Part shown: in pieces, positions 1 through 7,968 of the stretch
Position numbering within the stretch: position 1 is the stretch's first letter
Layout: each line of letters begins with the position of its first letter
From: Candidatus Liminaster caballi
Lineage (GTDB): Bacteria; Bacteroidota; Bacteroidia; Bacteroidales; UBA3663
Assembly: GCA_018065085.1 (NCBI GenBank)
Contig: JAGHUA010000067.1
Span: forward strand, 1-39,465
Direction of reading: 5' to 3'
DNA: 39,465 bases
Position numbers and translations under genes: made by a program
The notes under the pieces: generated by a model
The model's input: only the letters and a program-made list of their open reading frames with translations
Databases searched by the model: none
What the model was told of the DNA's origin: nothing

Positions 1-210
1 GACTTTATTGACTTCGTTGACTTCATGAGATATAAAGAGAATGTACTATTTTTTATTCTCGTGAAGTAAATAAAGATATTGAAGTTCACTTTATTGACTT
101 CATTGACTTCATGAGATATAAAGAGAATGTACTATTTTTTTATTCTCGTGAAGTAAATAAAGATATTGAAGTTCACTTTATTGACTTCGTTGACTTCACG
201 AGATATGTAG
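1..210. repeat. 86/87-bp tandem repeat, two full copies plus a partial third
   Basis: Copies begin at 3, 89 and 176 with CTTTATTGACTTC; the second is one T longer (87 against 86 bp) and the third breaks down after about 205. Within each copy TTGACTTC occurs twice in a row. Each copy can also fold on itself: the left arm (3-29 in copy 1) pairs imperfectly with CTCGTGAAGTAAATAAAG (58-75), and GAGAAT (37-42) pairs with ATTCTC (55-60) inside. No open frame spans it. Function is unknown; the array may continue to the left of the window. Confidence 0.9.
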
Positions 211-313
211 GCTTATTGAAGTAAAGCCGTAACTCTTTCAAACTCTTATCCTCGTTGATAATAGTTTGCTGGGGAAAGGGCCGGGTGTGCCCATAGTCGA
301 ACCAAGCCAAAAA
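211..313. other. Intergenic stretch, nothing recognised
   Basis: About 100 bases between the tandem repeat and the stop codon of the minus-strand membrane protein. I find no credible gene. A weak short inverted repeat (GGGC/GCCC around 279-292) lies downstream of the minus-strand gene and could end its transcript, but the stem is only four pairs. Confidence 0.4.
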
Positions 314-1537
314 TCAGCTGAAGAAAATGTATCCCATTGTGATGGCAGCAACGATGCCGATGAAGTCGGCAGCGAGGCCATAGGCAGCGGCATAGCGGAA
401 CTTGGAGATGCCCACCGAACCGAAATAGACGGCAAGGACATACATTGTGGTGTCAGTTGAACCTTGAATGATAGAGGCGACATGACCCTGGAAACTGTCA
501 ACGCCGAACGTCTCGAACACATCGAGCATCATGGCACGTGCACCGGCGCCGTTGAGCGGCTTGAGGATGGCGCATGGCAGACCAGCAACAAAATCAGTGT
601 TCATGCCCACAGCATTGAAACACCAGCCAAGGGCATCGGTGATGTAGGTCAGGGCTCCACACTCGCGGAAAAGGCTGATGCCGACGAACATGGCTATCTG
701 ATAGGGGATGATGGTGACAACGGTCTGGAATCCTTCCTTGGCGCCATCGACAAAGGTGCTGAACAGCGGAACTTTCTTTACTACGCCTACGATGAGGAAC
801 AGCATGATGCAGCCAAACAGCAGAATGTTGCTGATCAGTGTGGAATAGATCTTCAGACTCTCCTGATCGAGATTGGCAAAGAAATATGAGAGACCTCCGA
901 TGAAGGCGGCGGCTCCGAGAAGGAAGCCGACAAGCACGCGGTCGAGTCGGACACGCTGACGCAGGCAGCAGAGAAGGAGTCCGCCAAGGCTGGAACAAGC
1001 TGTGGCAAGAAGCAACGGCAGGAAGATGTCACTCGGATTGGCGGCACCGTATTGTGCACGGTACATCATTATGGAGATCGGGATGATGGTCAGACCGGAG
1101 GTGTTGAGCACGAGGAACATGATCATGGCATCGCTGGCTGTGTCCTTCTTGGTGTTGAGTTCCTGGAGTTCCTTCATGGCCTTGAGTCCCATCGGCGTGG
1201 CGGCATTGTCGAGACCGAGCATGTTGGCCGAGACGTTCATGAGAATGCTGCCCTGCGCTGGATGTCCGGCTGGAATGCCAGGGAAGATGCGCGAGAATAT
1301 TGGATTGATGAGACGCGAGAACTTGGCAATGACGCCACCCATCTCACCTATCTTCATCAGTCCAAGCCAGAACGACAGCACGCCTGTCAGTCCGAGACAG
1401 ATTTCAAAAGCTCGTTTTGAGGCCTCGAACGTAGTGTTCATCAGTCGGCTCCATATCTCGATGTCGCCTGTCAGACTGCCAACAATGGCCATTATGAAGG
1501 CCACAACAAAGAAGAAAAGCCAGATCCAGTTAAGCAT
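314..1537 (-). CDS. SpmA/SpmB-type nucleoside-recognition (Gate) membrane protein
   Basis: A 407-residue polytopic inner-membrane protein. It begins with a hydrophobic helix (MLNWIWLFFFVVAFIMAIV) and carries two Gate-type halves, roughly residues 45-160 and 250-400, matching fused spore maturation proteins SpmA and SpmB. Conserved-looking pieces include NMLGLDNAATPMGLKAM in the first half and GSTDTTMYVLAVYFGSVG in the second, both typical of this family. Bacteroidales do not sporulate, so the name is historical; the transported or sensed molecule is not known. It is the last gene of a minus-strand run, 18 bases after proC, and is probably cotranscribed with it. ATG start at 1537. Confidence 0.88.
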   Translation of the reverse strand: MLNWIWLFFFVVAFIMAIVGSLTGDIEIWSRLMNTTFEASKRAFEICLGLTGVLSFWLGLMKIGEMGGVIAKFSRLINPIFSRIFPGIPAGHPAQGSILMNVSANMLGLDNAATPMGLKAMKELQELNTKKDTASDAMIMFLVLNTSGLTIIPISIMMYRAQYGAANPSDIFLPLLLATACSSLGGLLLCCLRQRVRLDRVLVGFLLGAAAFIGGLSYFFANLDQESLKIYSTLISNILLFGCIMLFLIVGVVKKVPLFSTFVDGAKEGFQTVVTIIPYQIAMFVGISLFRECGALTYITDALGWCFNAVGMNTDFVAGLPCAILKPLNGAGARAMMLDVFETFGVDSFQGHVASIIQGSTDTTMYVLAVYFGSVGISKFRYAAAYGLAADFIGIVAAITMGYIFFS

Positions 1538-1555
1538 GCGTCGAAAGATTACAGA

Positions 1556-2347
1556 TTATTTTCCTGCTGCCTTCTTGAGGCCGGCAATCACAGCTGCGTC
1601 GAAGCCCTGAGCCGTCATCTCGTTGAGGCCTTTGATGGTGATGCCGCCAGGCGTGCATACCTTATAAATCTCAGCGTCGGGATAGGTTCCGTTATGTTCC
1701 ATCAGAGCCACGGCTCCAGCCACGGTCTGGTCGATCATCGCCTTTGCCACATGTGGATAGAATCCCAGTTCGATGGCGCCCTGGATGGCTGCCTTGACAT
1801 ACTGCATGGCGTAGGCAATGCCACATGACGTGACAGCGGTTCCGGCAGCCATCAGACGTTCCTCGATGACGATGCCCTGACCGAGTTCATCGAACATAGC
1901 CTTGACCAGAATGCGCTGAGCCTCGGCAACCATGTCGTTGAAACAGATGAGCGTGGGGCTCTGACTGATGGCGATGGCAGTGTTTGGGATCACACGCACG
2001 ATGCCAAGCTGTTCGCCGCCGAGCATTGCCGTGAGTTCGTCGAACGAGATGCCTGCAGCCACGCTGACCAGCAACGGCTTGCGTGTGTGGATGGCAGGGA
2101 AGATCTCTTCGAGCACCTTCTGGACGAGCCATGGCTTGACGGCCAGGAATATGATGTCGGCGTTGAGCGATGCGCTCAGGTTGTCGGTCGTGACGTTGAG
2201 TTCAGGCACATCGGCCTTGATGCGGCTGAGGGTTTCCTCTGTGCGGGCTGTGACGGTGATGTCGGTGGCGTTGATTACCGAACCTGCGGCAAGTCCTCGA
2301 GCGATGGCACCGCCCATGTTGCCGCCGCCAATGATGGTTGCTTTCAT
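1556..2347 (-). CDS. proC: Pyrroline-5-carboxylate reductase
   Basis: Catalyses the last step of proline synthesis, reducing 1-pyrroline-5-carboxylate with NAD(P)H in the cytoplasm. The 263-residue length is normal for the family. The N-terminus has the dinucleotide-binding loop GGGNMGGAI, followed by FLAVKPW and VSVAAGIS of the Rossmann half. The C-terminal dimerisation half contains GTAVTSCGIAY and the signature stretch CTPGGITIKGLNEM near residue 240. The ATG overlaps the stop of the upstream MCE gene (ATGA), indicating translational coupling in the amidase-MCE-proC-spm run. Confidence 0.96.
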   Translation of the reverse strand: MKATIIGGGNMGGAIARGLAAGSVINATDITVTARTEETLSRIKADVPELNVTTDNLSASLNADIIFLAVKPWLVQKVLEEIFPAIHTRKPLLVSVAAGISFDELTAMLGGEQLGIVRVIPNTAIAISQSPTLICFNDMVAEAQRILVKAMFDELGQGIVIEERLMAAGTAVTSCGIAYAMQYVKAAIQGAIELGFYPHVAKAMIDQTVAGAVALMEHNGTYPDAEIYKVCTPGGITIKGLNEMTAQGFDAAVIAGLKKAAGK

Positions 2348-3204
2348 TTGCCGAATACCTTGATGTTGATGTATCGTTTTGGATTTTCCTTGATGTCGCT
2401 GACAAGCGAATCGACGCTGTGGAGTGTCTGCTGCAGTTCATCGTGCAGCTGATTGGTGTTGAGCAGACGGGCTGCAGTTCCGTCGGTTCCATTGAGGGTC
2501 TCAAGCAGAGTGTTGACTTTGCCAATGGCGTGGTTTGCCTCGTCGAGAGTGGCCTTGAGGTCGATCTGTCGCATGTCGCCACTGAGTGTGTCGAGGTTAG
2601 CAACGGCATTGTCGGCATGAGAGAGGATGACAGGCAGCTGGCTGTTGAGCTGGCTGATGGTGGTCTGTAATTGAGACACGAGCGTATTGACTTCGAGCAT
2701 GCTTTCGTGCAGACGCGAATCGTTGACCAGGGTGTTGAGACCCGTGAGGATGGAGTCAACCTTTGGCAGCAGGTCGGTCACCGAAGGCAGGAGGCCGGCG
2801 GCACCCTCCATAAGTCCGGGAGTGATGGATCCGCCAAGCAGCGTGTCGCCAGGTTGGAGATAGTCGGAGCCTGTGCCAAGCTTGATGATTACGTTGCTCG
2901 AGCTGAGCAGGTCGGGCTCGATGCTGGCGCTTGTGCCCTGTGGGAGACGAAGGTCGGGGTCGATATCGAGCGTAATGATGACATTGCCTCGTGTGTAATC
3001 ATAGTCCATGTCGCGAACCAGGCCGATGCGGAATCCGTTCATCTTGACATGACTCGACTCTGCCAGTCCGTCAACGTTGGTGCTGACGAGGTAATATGTG
3101 CTGCTGGTGTGGATTTGTCCCTTGAGGAACTTGATGCCGAACAGCAGGACGATGACCGCAATGATGGTCCATAGTCCAATTCTGAATTCGTTGGCGTTTT
3201 TCAT
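2344..3204 (-). CDS. MCE/MlaD-family periplasmic lipid-transport protein
   Basis: A 286-residue protein with one N-terminal membrane anchor (about residues 9-28, GLWTIIAVIVLLFGIKFL), a single MCE domain (about 36-125, including VDGLAESSHVKMNGFRIG and the PDLLSSSNVIIKLG strand) and a long helical, probably coiled-coil tail. This is the MlaD layout: an inner-membrane-anchored ring that passes phospholipids between the membranes. The usual partners MlaE (permease) and MlaF (ATPase) are not in this window. The ATG at 3204 is preferred over the GTG one codon earlier; it overlaps the amidase stop by one base (TGATG), so the two are translationally coupled. Confidence 0.88.
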   Translation of the reverse strand: MKNANEFRIGLWTIIAVIVLLFGIKFLKGQIHTSSTYYLVSTNVDGLAESSHVKMNGFRIGLVRDMDYDYTRGNVIITLDIDPDLRLPQGTSASIEPDLLSSSNVIIKLGTGSDYLQPGDTLLGGSITPGLMEGAAGLLPSVTDLLPKVDSILTGLNTLVNDSRLHESMLEVNTLVSQLQTTISQLNSQLPVILSHADNAVANLDTLSGDMRQIDLKATLDEANHAIGKVNTLLETLNGTDGTAARLLNTNQLHDELQQTLHSVDSLVSDIKENPKRYINIKVFGK

Positions 3205-4463
3205 CACTTTATTCTATTTCCGTTTTTGTCGAACTTAACGCAGAAGGCATCCTTGAAGAGCTTTCTGATTTTTATAATGTCGCCCTGCAGTTCGGCCTTT
3301 GTGGCGGCCTCACCATAGGTGTATCGATAGGTGCTGCCGTCCTTATAGAACTGCACCGGCCAGAGTCCCTTGAGCTGAGGGTCGCCCTTTTCGAGCTTCT
3401 TCGGACTGCTGAGGAACTGTATCCTGTAGCATTCTTCGGTCTGAGTGGGTTTCTTGCTGTCGTCGGCTGCAGGCTGACTTACGACAGGCTCTGTGACCTT
3501 GTCTGCCACAGGCTTTGTTTCGGGTGTCGGTTTAGTTTCAGGTGCCGGTTTGGTTTCAGGCACTGGCTTTGTCTGCTCGGCAGGTTTTGACTGGTTGGCT
3601 GGCTTCGGCTGCTCGGGTTTGACTTCTTCGTCCGCCTCGTCTTTAAGCTGGCGGCGCTTCCAGTTGCTATAGTATTCGGTGAAACCCTTGTAGATGCTCT
3701 TGGCAAAGAGAGTGTGAGCCTCGCTCGAATTGATGAACTTCTCTTCGGCAGTATTGCTCATATAACCGAGCTCAAGCAGGATGGCTGGCATAGGACTGAA
3801 GCACAGGACGTAGATGTTCTTGGCCTTAACGCCTCGGTTATGGGCTTTTGAGGCGTATGACGAACGGTGAAGTGCCGACATGATGTTGTCCTGGACATAA
3901 TGAGCCACCTCCAGGCTGTATTTATTGTGCTTCTCGCGCTGGGCCTGACAGAGTATCTTGGTTTCAAGATCGACAGTGGTCTCGAAGTCGACCTGCTTAC
4001 CATCGATGTCGAGGTTCTCACGTTCGGCCATGGTTCGTTCGCGGATTCGCTTCTGTTCGGCCTCGCTCTTGCCCTGCAGACCGGTGATGCCGAACACATA
4101 GGTCTCGAAACCGCGTGCCACGGGATCCTGGGCAGCATTGACATGGATTGAGATGAAGAGATCGCCTTTTGCCTCCTTGGCTGTGCGTGTGCGTTCAGGC
4201 AGGGTGGGGTAGATGTCAGTCTTGCGTGTATAGACAACCTTGACGTCAGGATAGTTTTCCTTAACCAATGCGCCAAGTCCGAGAGCCACTTTCAGGGCGA
4301 TGGCCTTCTCGTCCATTTTCAGTTTGCGATGAGGTGTTCCGGTATCACCGCCGCCGTGTCCGGGGTCAATGACAAGCACGAACTCCTGCTTTGCCAGTGA
4401 GTGAGTCGGCAATGCAATGGAGCAGATTATCGCTATTAATAGTGTAAATAGAGTCTTGCGCAT
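3204..4463 (-). CDS. N-acetylmuramoyl-L-alanine amidase (Amidase_3) with Pro-rich linker
   Basis: Cleaves the amide bond between MurNAc and the stem peptide of peptidoglycan, in the periplasm. A signal peptide (MRKTLFTLLIAIICSIALP...SLA) is followed by the zinc amidase domain: VIDPGHGG (first zinc His), DLFISIHVNA (second His) and LLELGYMSN (catalytic Glu), roughly residues 25-260. A Pro/Lys/Thr-rich linker with repeated PETKP blocks joins it to a C-terminal SPOR-like segment starting at CYRIQFLSS. The frame runs open to a TTG at 4487, but that codon lies inside the -7 promoter box; ATG 4463 gives the cleanest signal peptide and ATG 4475 is the alternative. Confidence 0.92.
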   Translation of the reverse strand: MRKTLFTLLIAIICSIALPTHSLAKQEFVLVIDPGHGGGDTGTPHRKLKMDEKAIALKVALGLGALVKENYPDVKVVYTRKTDIYPTLPERTRTAKEAKGDLFISIHVNAAQDPVARGFETYVFGITGLQGKSEAEQKRIRERTMAERENLDIDGKQVDFETTVDLETKILCQAQREKHNKYSLEVAHYVQDNIMSALHRSSYASKAHNRGVKAKNIYVLCFSPMPAILLELGYMSNTAEEKFINSSEAHTLFAKSIYKGFTEYYSNWKRRQLKDEADEEVKPEQPKPANQSKPAEQTKPVPETKPAPETKPTPETKPVADKVTEPVVSQPAADDSKKPTQTEECYRIQFLSSPKKLEKGDPQLKGLWPVQFYKDGSTYRYTYGEAATKAELQGDIIKIRKLFKDAFCVKFDKNGNRIK

Positions 4464-4484
4464 AAAAATGGTCATAATTCGCTG

Positions 4485-4516
4485 CAAAAGTAGTGAAAAA
4501 CTTGTATATCTCCAAA
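4485..4516 (-). promoter_or_regulatory. Promoter of the amidase-MCE-proC operon
   Basis: On the minus strand, TTTG (4516-4513) and TACTTTTG (4492-4485) are separated by exactly 20 bases, matching the Bacteroidetes primary sigma-factor pattern TTTG-N19-21-TAnnTTTG. The -33 half lies inside the aroE promoter on the other strand. Confidence 0.7.
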
Positions 4517-4532
4517 TTATTTGTTAGATTTG
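4501..4532 (+). promoter_or_regulatory. Promoter of aroE
   Basis: CTTG (4501-4504, one mismatch to TTTG), a 20-base spacer, then a perfect TAGATTTG (4525-4532). It overlaps the divergent amidase promoter over 4501-4516. The predicted leader before the aroE ATG is about 40 bases. Confidence 0.6.
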
Positions 4533-4575
4533 CGGCGAAAATCAGAGTATTTACTTCATATTTGTCATATAAACT

Positions 4576-5382
4576 ATGCCTGAAACAGTTAAATATGGAC
4601 TTTTGGGTCACCCATTAGGTCACAGCTTCTCTCGTCAGTTCCATAACCAGAGGTTCGAACAACTCGGCATCGATGCTGTCTATGAGAACTTTGATCTTGA
4701 GGATATCGGCATGCTGCCAGAACTGCTGAGCAACGAACCTGCATTGCGCGGATTGAACGTGACTATACCATATAAACAGCAGGTGATGCAGTATCTTGAC
4801 GAACTTGATCCGCTGGCAGAACGGATCGGTGCGGTGAACGTGATACGTGTCTCAAAGGCAATGCCGGGCATCGTGGGTAAGGCTGTTCCGTCACTTCATC
4901 TGAAGGGTTATAACTCTGATATTGTTGGATTCAGGGAAAGCATCCGTCCGATGCTTCAGGAGGCTGGAATTATCGACGTGTCGGGTCGTGCCATCGGTCA
5001 TCATAAATCGCTTATCTTGGGTACAGGCGGTGCCAGTCGTGCAATATTCGTTGCGTTACAGGACTTCGGTCTTGAACCTATATATGTGTCACGTACTGCT
5101 GCTCCTGGCCGTCTGACCTATGCTGACCTTACGGTGGAGGTGATGGCTGAATGTCCTGTCATCGTGAATTGCACACCGCTTGGCATGTTCCCTAAGGTGG
5201 ATGCCTGTCCGGATATTCCATATCACATGCTAAATCCGCGCCATGTCTGCTTCGATGCTGTGTATAATCCTGCGGAGACCCTGTTCATGAAAAAAGCCGC
5301 TGCTCATGGCGCGGCTGTCAAATGTGGATATGATATGCTCGTCGGTCAGGCGATTGAGAGCTACGAACTTTGGAATAAATAA
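4576..5382 (+). CDS. aroE: Shikimate dehydrogenase
   Basis: Reduces 3-dehydroshikimate to shikimate with NADPH in the chorismate pathway. The 268 residues include the substrate-site GHPLGHSFS, catalytic Lys67 in NVTIPYKQQV, Asp115 in GYNSDIVGF and the nucleotide-binding LGTGGASRAI. Near the C-terminus GYDMLVGQAIESYELW is typical. Length and motif order fit AroE proper; a quinate dehydrogenase or other YdiB-like substrate cannot be excluded. The gene stands alone, transcribed divergently from the amidase operon and convergent with the nitrilase-family gene. Confidence 0.94.
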   Translation: MPETVKYGLLGHPLGHSFSRQFHNQRFEQLGIDAVYENFDLEDIGMLPELLSNEPALRGLNVTIPYKQQVMQYLDELDPLAERIGAVNVIRVSKAMPGIVGKAVPSLHLKGYNSDIVGFRESIRPMLQEAGIIDVSGRAIGHHKSLILGTGGASRAIFVALQDFGLEPIYVSRTAAPGRLTYADLTVEVMAECPVIVNCTPLGMFPKVDACPDIPYHMLNPRHVCFDAVYNPAETLFMKKAAAHGAAVKCGYDMLVGQAIESYELWNK

Positions 5383-5392
5383 TTTTTTCCCC

Positions 5393-5441
5393 TTTTACTC
5401 CTTACTCTTTACTCTTTACTTCTTACTCCTTACTCCTTATT
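5393..5441. repeat. Degenerate heptamer repeat (TTACTCC/TTACTCT)
   Basis: A pyrimidine-rich run of about seven TTACTCY/TTACTTC-like units separated by single variations fills the convergent space between aroE and the minus-strand nitrilase gene. The last unit supplies the end of that gene: on the minus strand ATG AAT AAG GAG TAA, where GGAGTAA is the repeat. Confidence 0.75.
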
Positions 5442-6221
5442 CATAACTCCTAAAGCAAAAGCATCTGCATCTTGAAGTGATGGGAATTTTGTGCGATAGG
5501 AGATAAGCTTATCCATATCGGGAGAGAAAGAACAGATACCTTCCTCGTTGTCATTACAGTTGGCTACGGCATGGCCGTAAGGGTGGATTGCACTTGTGCC
5601 ACCTACGTAATGGCAAGTCTTGTCGTCGCCCACTCGGTTGACGGCGATGCAATATGCCTGATTCTCGATGGCGCGTGCACGGATGAGTGTGTCCCATGCA
5701 AGCTGACGGGAGTCTGGCCAGTTGGCCACGCACACCAGGATGTCGTAACGAAGTTGTTCGGTGTTCCTGAGCCACACAGGGAAACGCAGGTCATAGCATA
5801 CGCTGAGCATGAATCGTATGCCTCTCCATTCTGCCACTACCTGACTGTTGCCCGATTCGAACTGTCTGTCCTCGCCGCCTGGGCTGAAGAGATGTTTCTT
5901 GTCATAATGGGCAATGCATCCGTCTTCGGGTGTCGCAAAATAGCAGCGGTTGAACATTCCGTTGCCTGATGTTTCCCTTATGGCAAACGAACCGACGATG
6001 GCAGTGCCATACTGTCGGGCAAGCTGGCAGAGATGATGCTCTGTGGCCTGTTCGGTTTCGATCTGTTCGATGACCGGTGCTGTGTCAAACCCAGTGGTAC
6101 ACATCTCTGGCAGTACCAGCAGGTCGGTGTCCGGATGGTCAATAAGCACTTGCTCGACCTTGTGCCAGTTGGCAGTTGGGTCGAGCCAGTGTATGTCTTG
6201 TTGGAAAAGTGAGATTTTCAA
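5430..6221 (-). CDS. Carbon-nitrogen hydrolase (nitrilase family, omega-amidase-like)
   Basis: A cytoplasmic 263-residue amidohydrolase. The family's Glu-Lys-Cys triad is visible: Glu in LLVLPEMCTTGF, Lys in HYDKKHLFSPGGE and Cys in MLSVCYDLRFPVWLR. The last two motifs resemble YafV/Nit2-type omega-amidases, which hydrolyse alpha-ketoglutaramate or related amides in metabolite repair. The substrate is an inference. The only in-frame start before the catalytic Glu is TTG at 6221; the next Met lies inside the active-site motif, so a non-ATG start is forced. It follows the secreted protein gene by 33 bases. Confidence 0.87.
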   Translation of the reverse strand: MKISLFQQDIHWLDPTANWHKVEQVLIDHPDTDLLVLPEMCTTGFDTAPVIEQIETEQATEHHLCQLARQYGTAIVGSFAIRETSGNGMFNRCYFATPEDGCIAHYDKKHLFSPGGEDRQFESGNSQVVAEWRGIRFMLSVCYDLRFPVWLRNTEQLRYDILVCVANWPDSRQLAWDTLIRARAIENQAYCIAVNRVGDDKTCHYVGGTSAIHPYGHAVANCNDNEEGICSFSPDMDKLISYRTKFPSLQDADAFALGVMNKE

Positions 6222-6254
6222 TGTCCCAATGTTTTTGTCTGTGTGCGGCGTGGA

Positions 6255-6902
6255 TTAGCGGATCACAACCTTGTGTGATGTGCCGTTCTGCTTGATTACA
6301 TACATGCCTTTGCCGAGACCCTCGGTTGAAGCACTGATGTACTGACCGCAGATATTATAGACCTTCAAACCGTTTGCAGAAGCCTTGACATCATTGATGC
6401 CTGATTCAATCTTGAACTCGGCTGAGCAGTCGAACTTGACGGTGATGGTTGTCACATCATCCTCGTCGATGCCAATGGCAGACATGGTGAGGTTGCGCTT
6501 GTAGGAGAGTGGATCGTCGATCATCTCGAAATTGTCGTGACACTCTGGGTCAAAGATTGCGTTTGGCTCAGCGGTGTAGTTGCTGTTGGTGCAGACACCA
6601 TTGTCATCCTGTGGGATGCAGCTGCCGCCAACGCAATAGCTCCAGTTGGAAAGACCATCGTTGTCAACGAGAATGAGGGTGACGTGCTGGCTGCGTGAAG
6701 TGTTGTTCTTAACGAAGATGTTAGTGTCGAAGTTATAGATCATTCCAGCAGCTACCTCGCTGTACTTGCCGGTAGTAACTACGGAACCGTTAGGAATGAC
6801 AGTGCCGTCGGCTGTGCAGAATGAGAATGTGGTCTCCTCTTCCTGTGCAAAAGCAGAGGCACAGAGAGCGAGGGATGCGAAGAGAGTAAAGAGTTTCTTC
6901 AT
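6255..6902 (-). CDS. Secreted protein with type IX-like C-terminal sorting tail
   Basis: 215 residues, function unknown. A signal peptide (MKKLFTLFASLALCASAFAQ) precedes a body rich in Asn, Asp and Cys (about eight Cys, probably disulphides). The last 50 residues, from SGINDVKASANGLKVYNICG to GMYVIKQNGTSHKVVIR, match the short C-terminal tail seen on secreted Prevotella proteins: GI.DV, then (L)KVYN..G, then G.GMYVI and a basic beta-strand end. That suggests export through the type IX system or a related surface route. It sits 30 bases after rlmN and may share its transcript. Confidence 0.75.
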   Translation of the reverse strand: MKKLFTLFASLALCASAFAQEEETTFSFCTADGTVIPNGSVVTTGKYSEVAAGMIYNFDTNIFVKNNTSRSQHVTLILVDNDGLSNWSYCVGGSCIPQDDNGVCTNSNYTAEPNAIFDPECHDNFEMIDDPLSYKRNLTMSAIGIDEDDVTTITVKFDCSAEFKIESGINDVKASANGLKVYNICGQYISASTEGLGKGMYVIKQNGTSHKVVIR

Positions 6903-6932
6903 ACGCGTTAATTTTATAATGATTGTTGTGAT

Positions 6933-7946
6933 TTATCTTTTTGTCGATGAAAGCATGCCGCACGCTGCGTAGATGTCTTCGCCTCGCGATGCACGTATGG
7001 TGGCGGTAAGTCCGTGTTCGTTGAGAATGTCGCGGAACCGTTCCATGGCGTGTATGTCGCTCGTATGGAGTTCGACATCAGGGATGGCATGGAAACGAAT
7101 CAGATTGACCTTACAGCGCAAGCCACTCAATAATTTAATAAGCGCGTGCGCGTGACGCGAGTCATCGTTTAGTCCGCGGAAGATGATATACTCGAACGTG
7201 AGGTCGCGCTGTCCGTTCCAGTCTTGCTGTCGTAAAAGGTCGAGAACCGTGCTTGTAGGCCAGGCCTTCTCGACTGGCATCAGACTAAGCCTCTCGTCAG
7301 AATAAGGACTGTGAAGCGACACTGCGAGATTGCAGCGTGAATCGCGAAGGAAATCGGTGAGATGCTGCATCTGTCCGATGGTCGAGACAGTGACGCGTTT
7401 CGGACTCCATGCCATGCCCCAAGCTGAGGTGATTATCTCAAGTGCGCGGCTGACATTGTCCCAGTTGTCCAACGGTTCGCCCATGCCCATGAAGACAATG
7501 TTGGTGAGCGACTTGGACTCTGGGATGGCAAAAATCTGGTTGATGATCTGCGTTGTGGTGAGCTGGCCGTTGAAGCCTTGCTTGCCGGTCATGCAGAAAT
7601 AGCATCCCATCTTGCAACCAATCTGCGATGAGACGCAGAGCGTTGCGCGATCGCCATCGGGAATATAGACTGTCTCGATGTGCTTGCCAGCAGGAGTTGC
7701 GAAAAGATAACGGATAGTGCCGTCGGTAGAGACAGCAGCATCCGATGGGTCTTCATATCCCACCTCATAGCCTTCGTCGGTTATCTTCTGTCGGTTTGAC
7801 ACCGAGATGTTGGTCATATCGGCGACCGAACGTACTCGCTTGACATAGATCCAATCGGCAATCTGTCGGGCTGTAAAACGTTGCATGCCGAGGCTTTCGA
7901 CCACGGCATACAACTCATTTAGTGTCAGTCCGAGTAACGCTTTCAT
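6933..7946 (-). CDS. rlmN: Dual-specificity 23S rRNA (A2503-C2)/tRNA methyltransferase RlmN
   Basis: A radical-SAM enzyme that methylates C2 of A2503 in 23S rRNA, and of A37 in some tRNAs. The 337-residue protein has the CxxxCxxC iron-sulphur motif at Cys111, Cys115 and Cys118 (GCKMGCYFCMTGKQG), the SAM-binding GMGEPLDNWDNV region, and the C-terminal catalytic Cys329 in YAACGML that carries the transient methyl-cysteine. All residues needed for activity are present. The ATG at 7946 lies 22 bases after the stop of the PpiD-like gene, so cotranscription is possible. Confidence 0.96.
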   Translation of the reverse strand: MKALLGLTLNELYAVVESLGMQRFTARQIADWIYVKRVRSVADMTNISVSNRQKITDEGYEVGYEDPSDAAVSTDGTIRYLFATPAGKHIETVYIPDGDRATLCVSSQIGCKMGCYFCMTGKQGFNGQLTTTQIINQIFAIPESKSLTNIVFMGMGEPLDNWDNVSRALEIITSAWGMAWSPKRVTVSTIGQMQHLTDFLRDSRCNLAVSLHSPYSDERLSLMPVEKAWPTSTVLDLLRQQDWNGQRDLTFEYIIFRGLNDDSRHAHALIKLLSGLRCKVNLIRFHAIPDVELHTSDIHAMERFRDILNEHGLTATIRASRGEDIYAACGMLSSTKR

Positions 7947-7968
7947 AATCTATAGCGCGTGCTATATA

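Noticed and set aside
1-210. CRISPR array or the end of a coding gene
   Set aside because: The repeats abut with no spacers, and stop codons are frequent in all frames.
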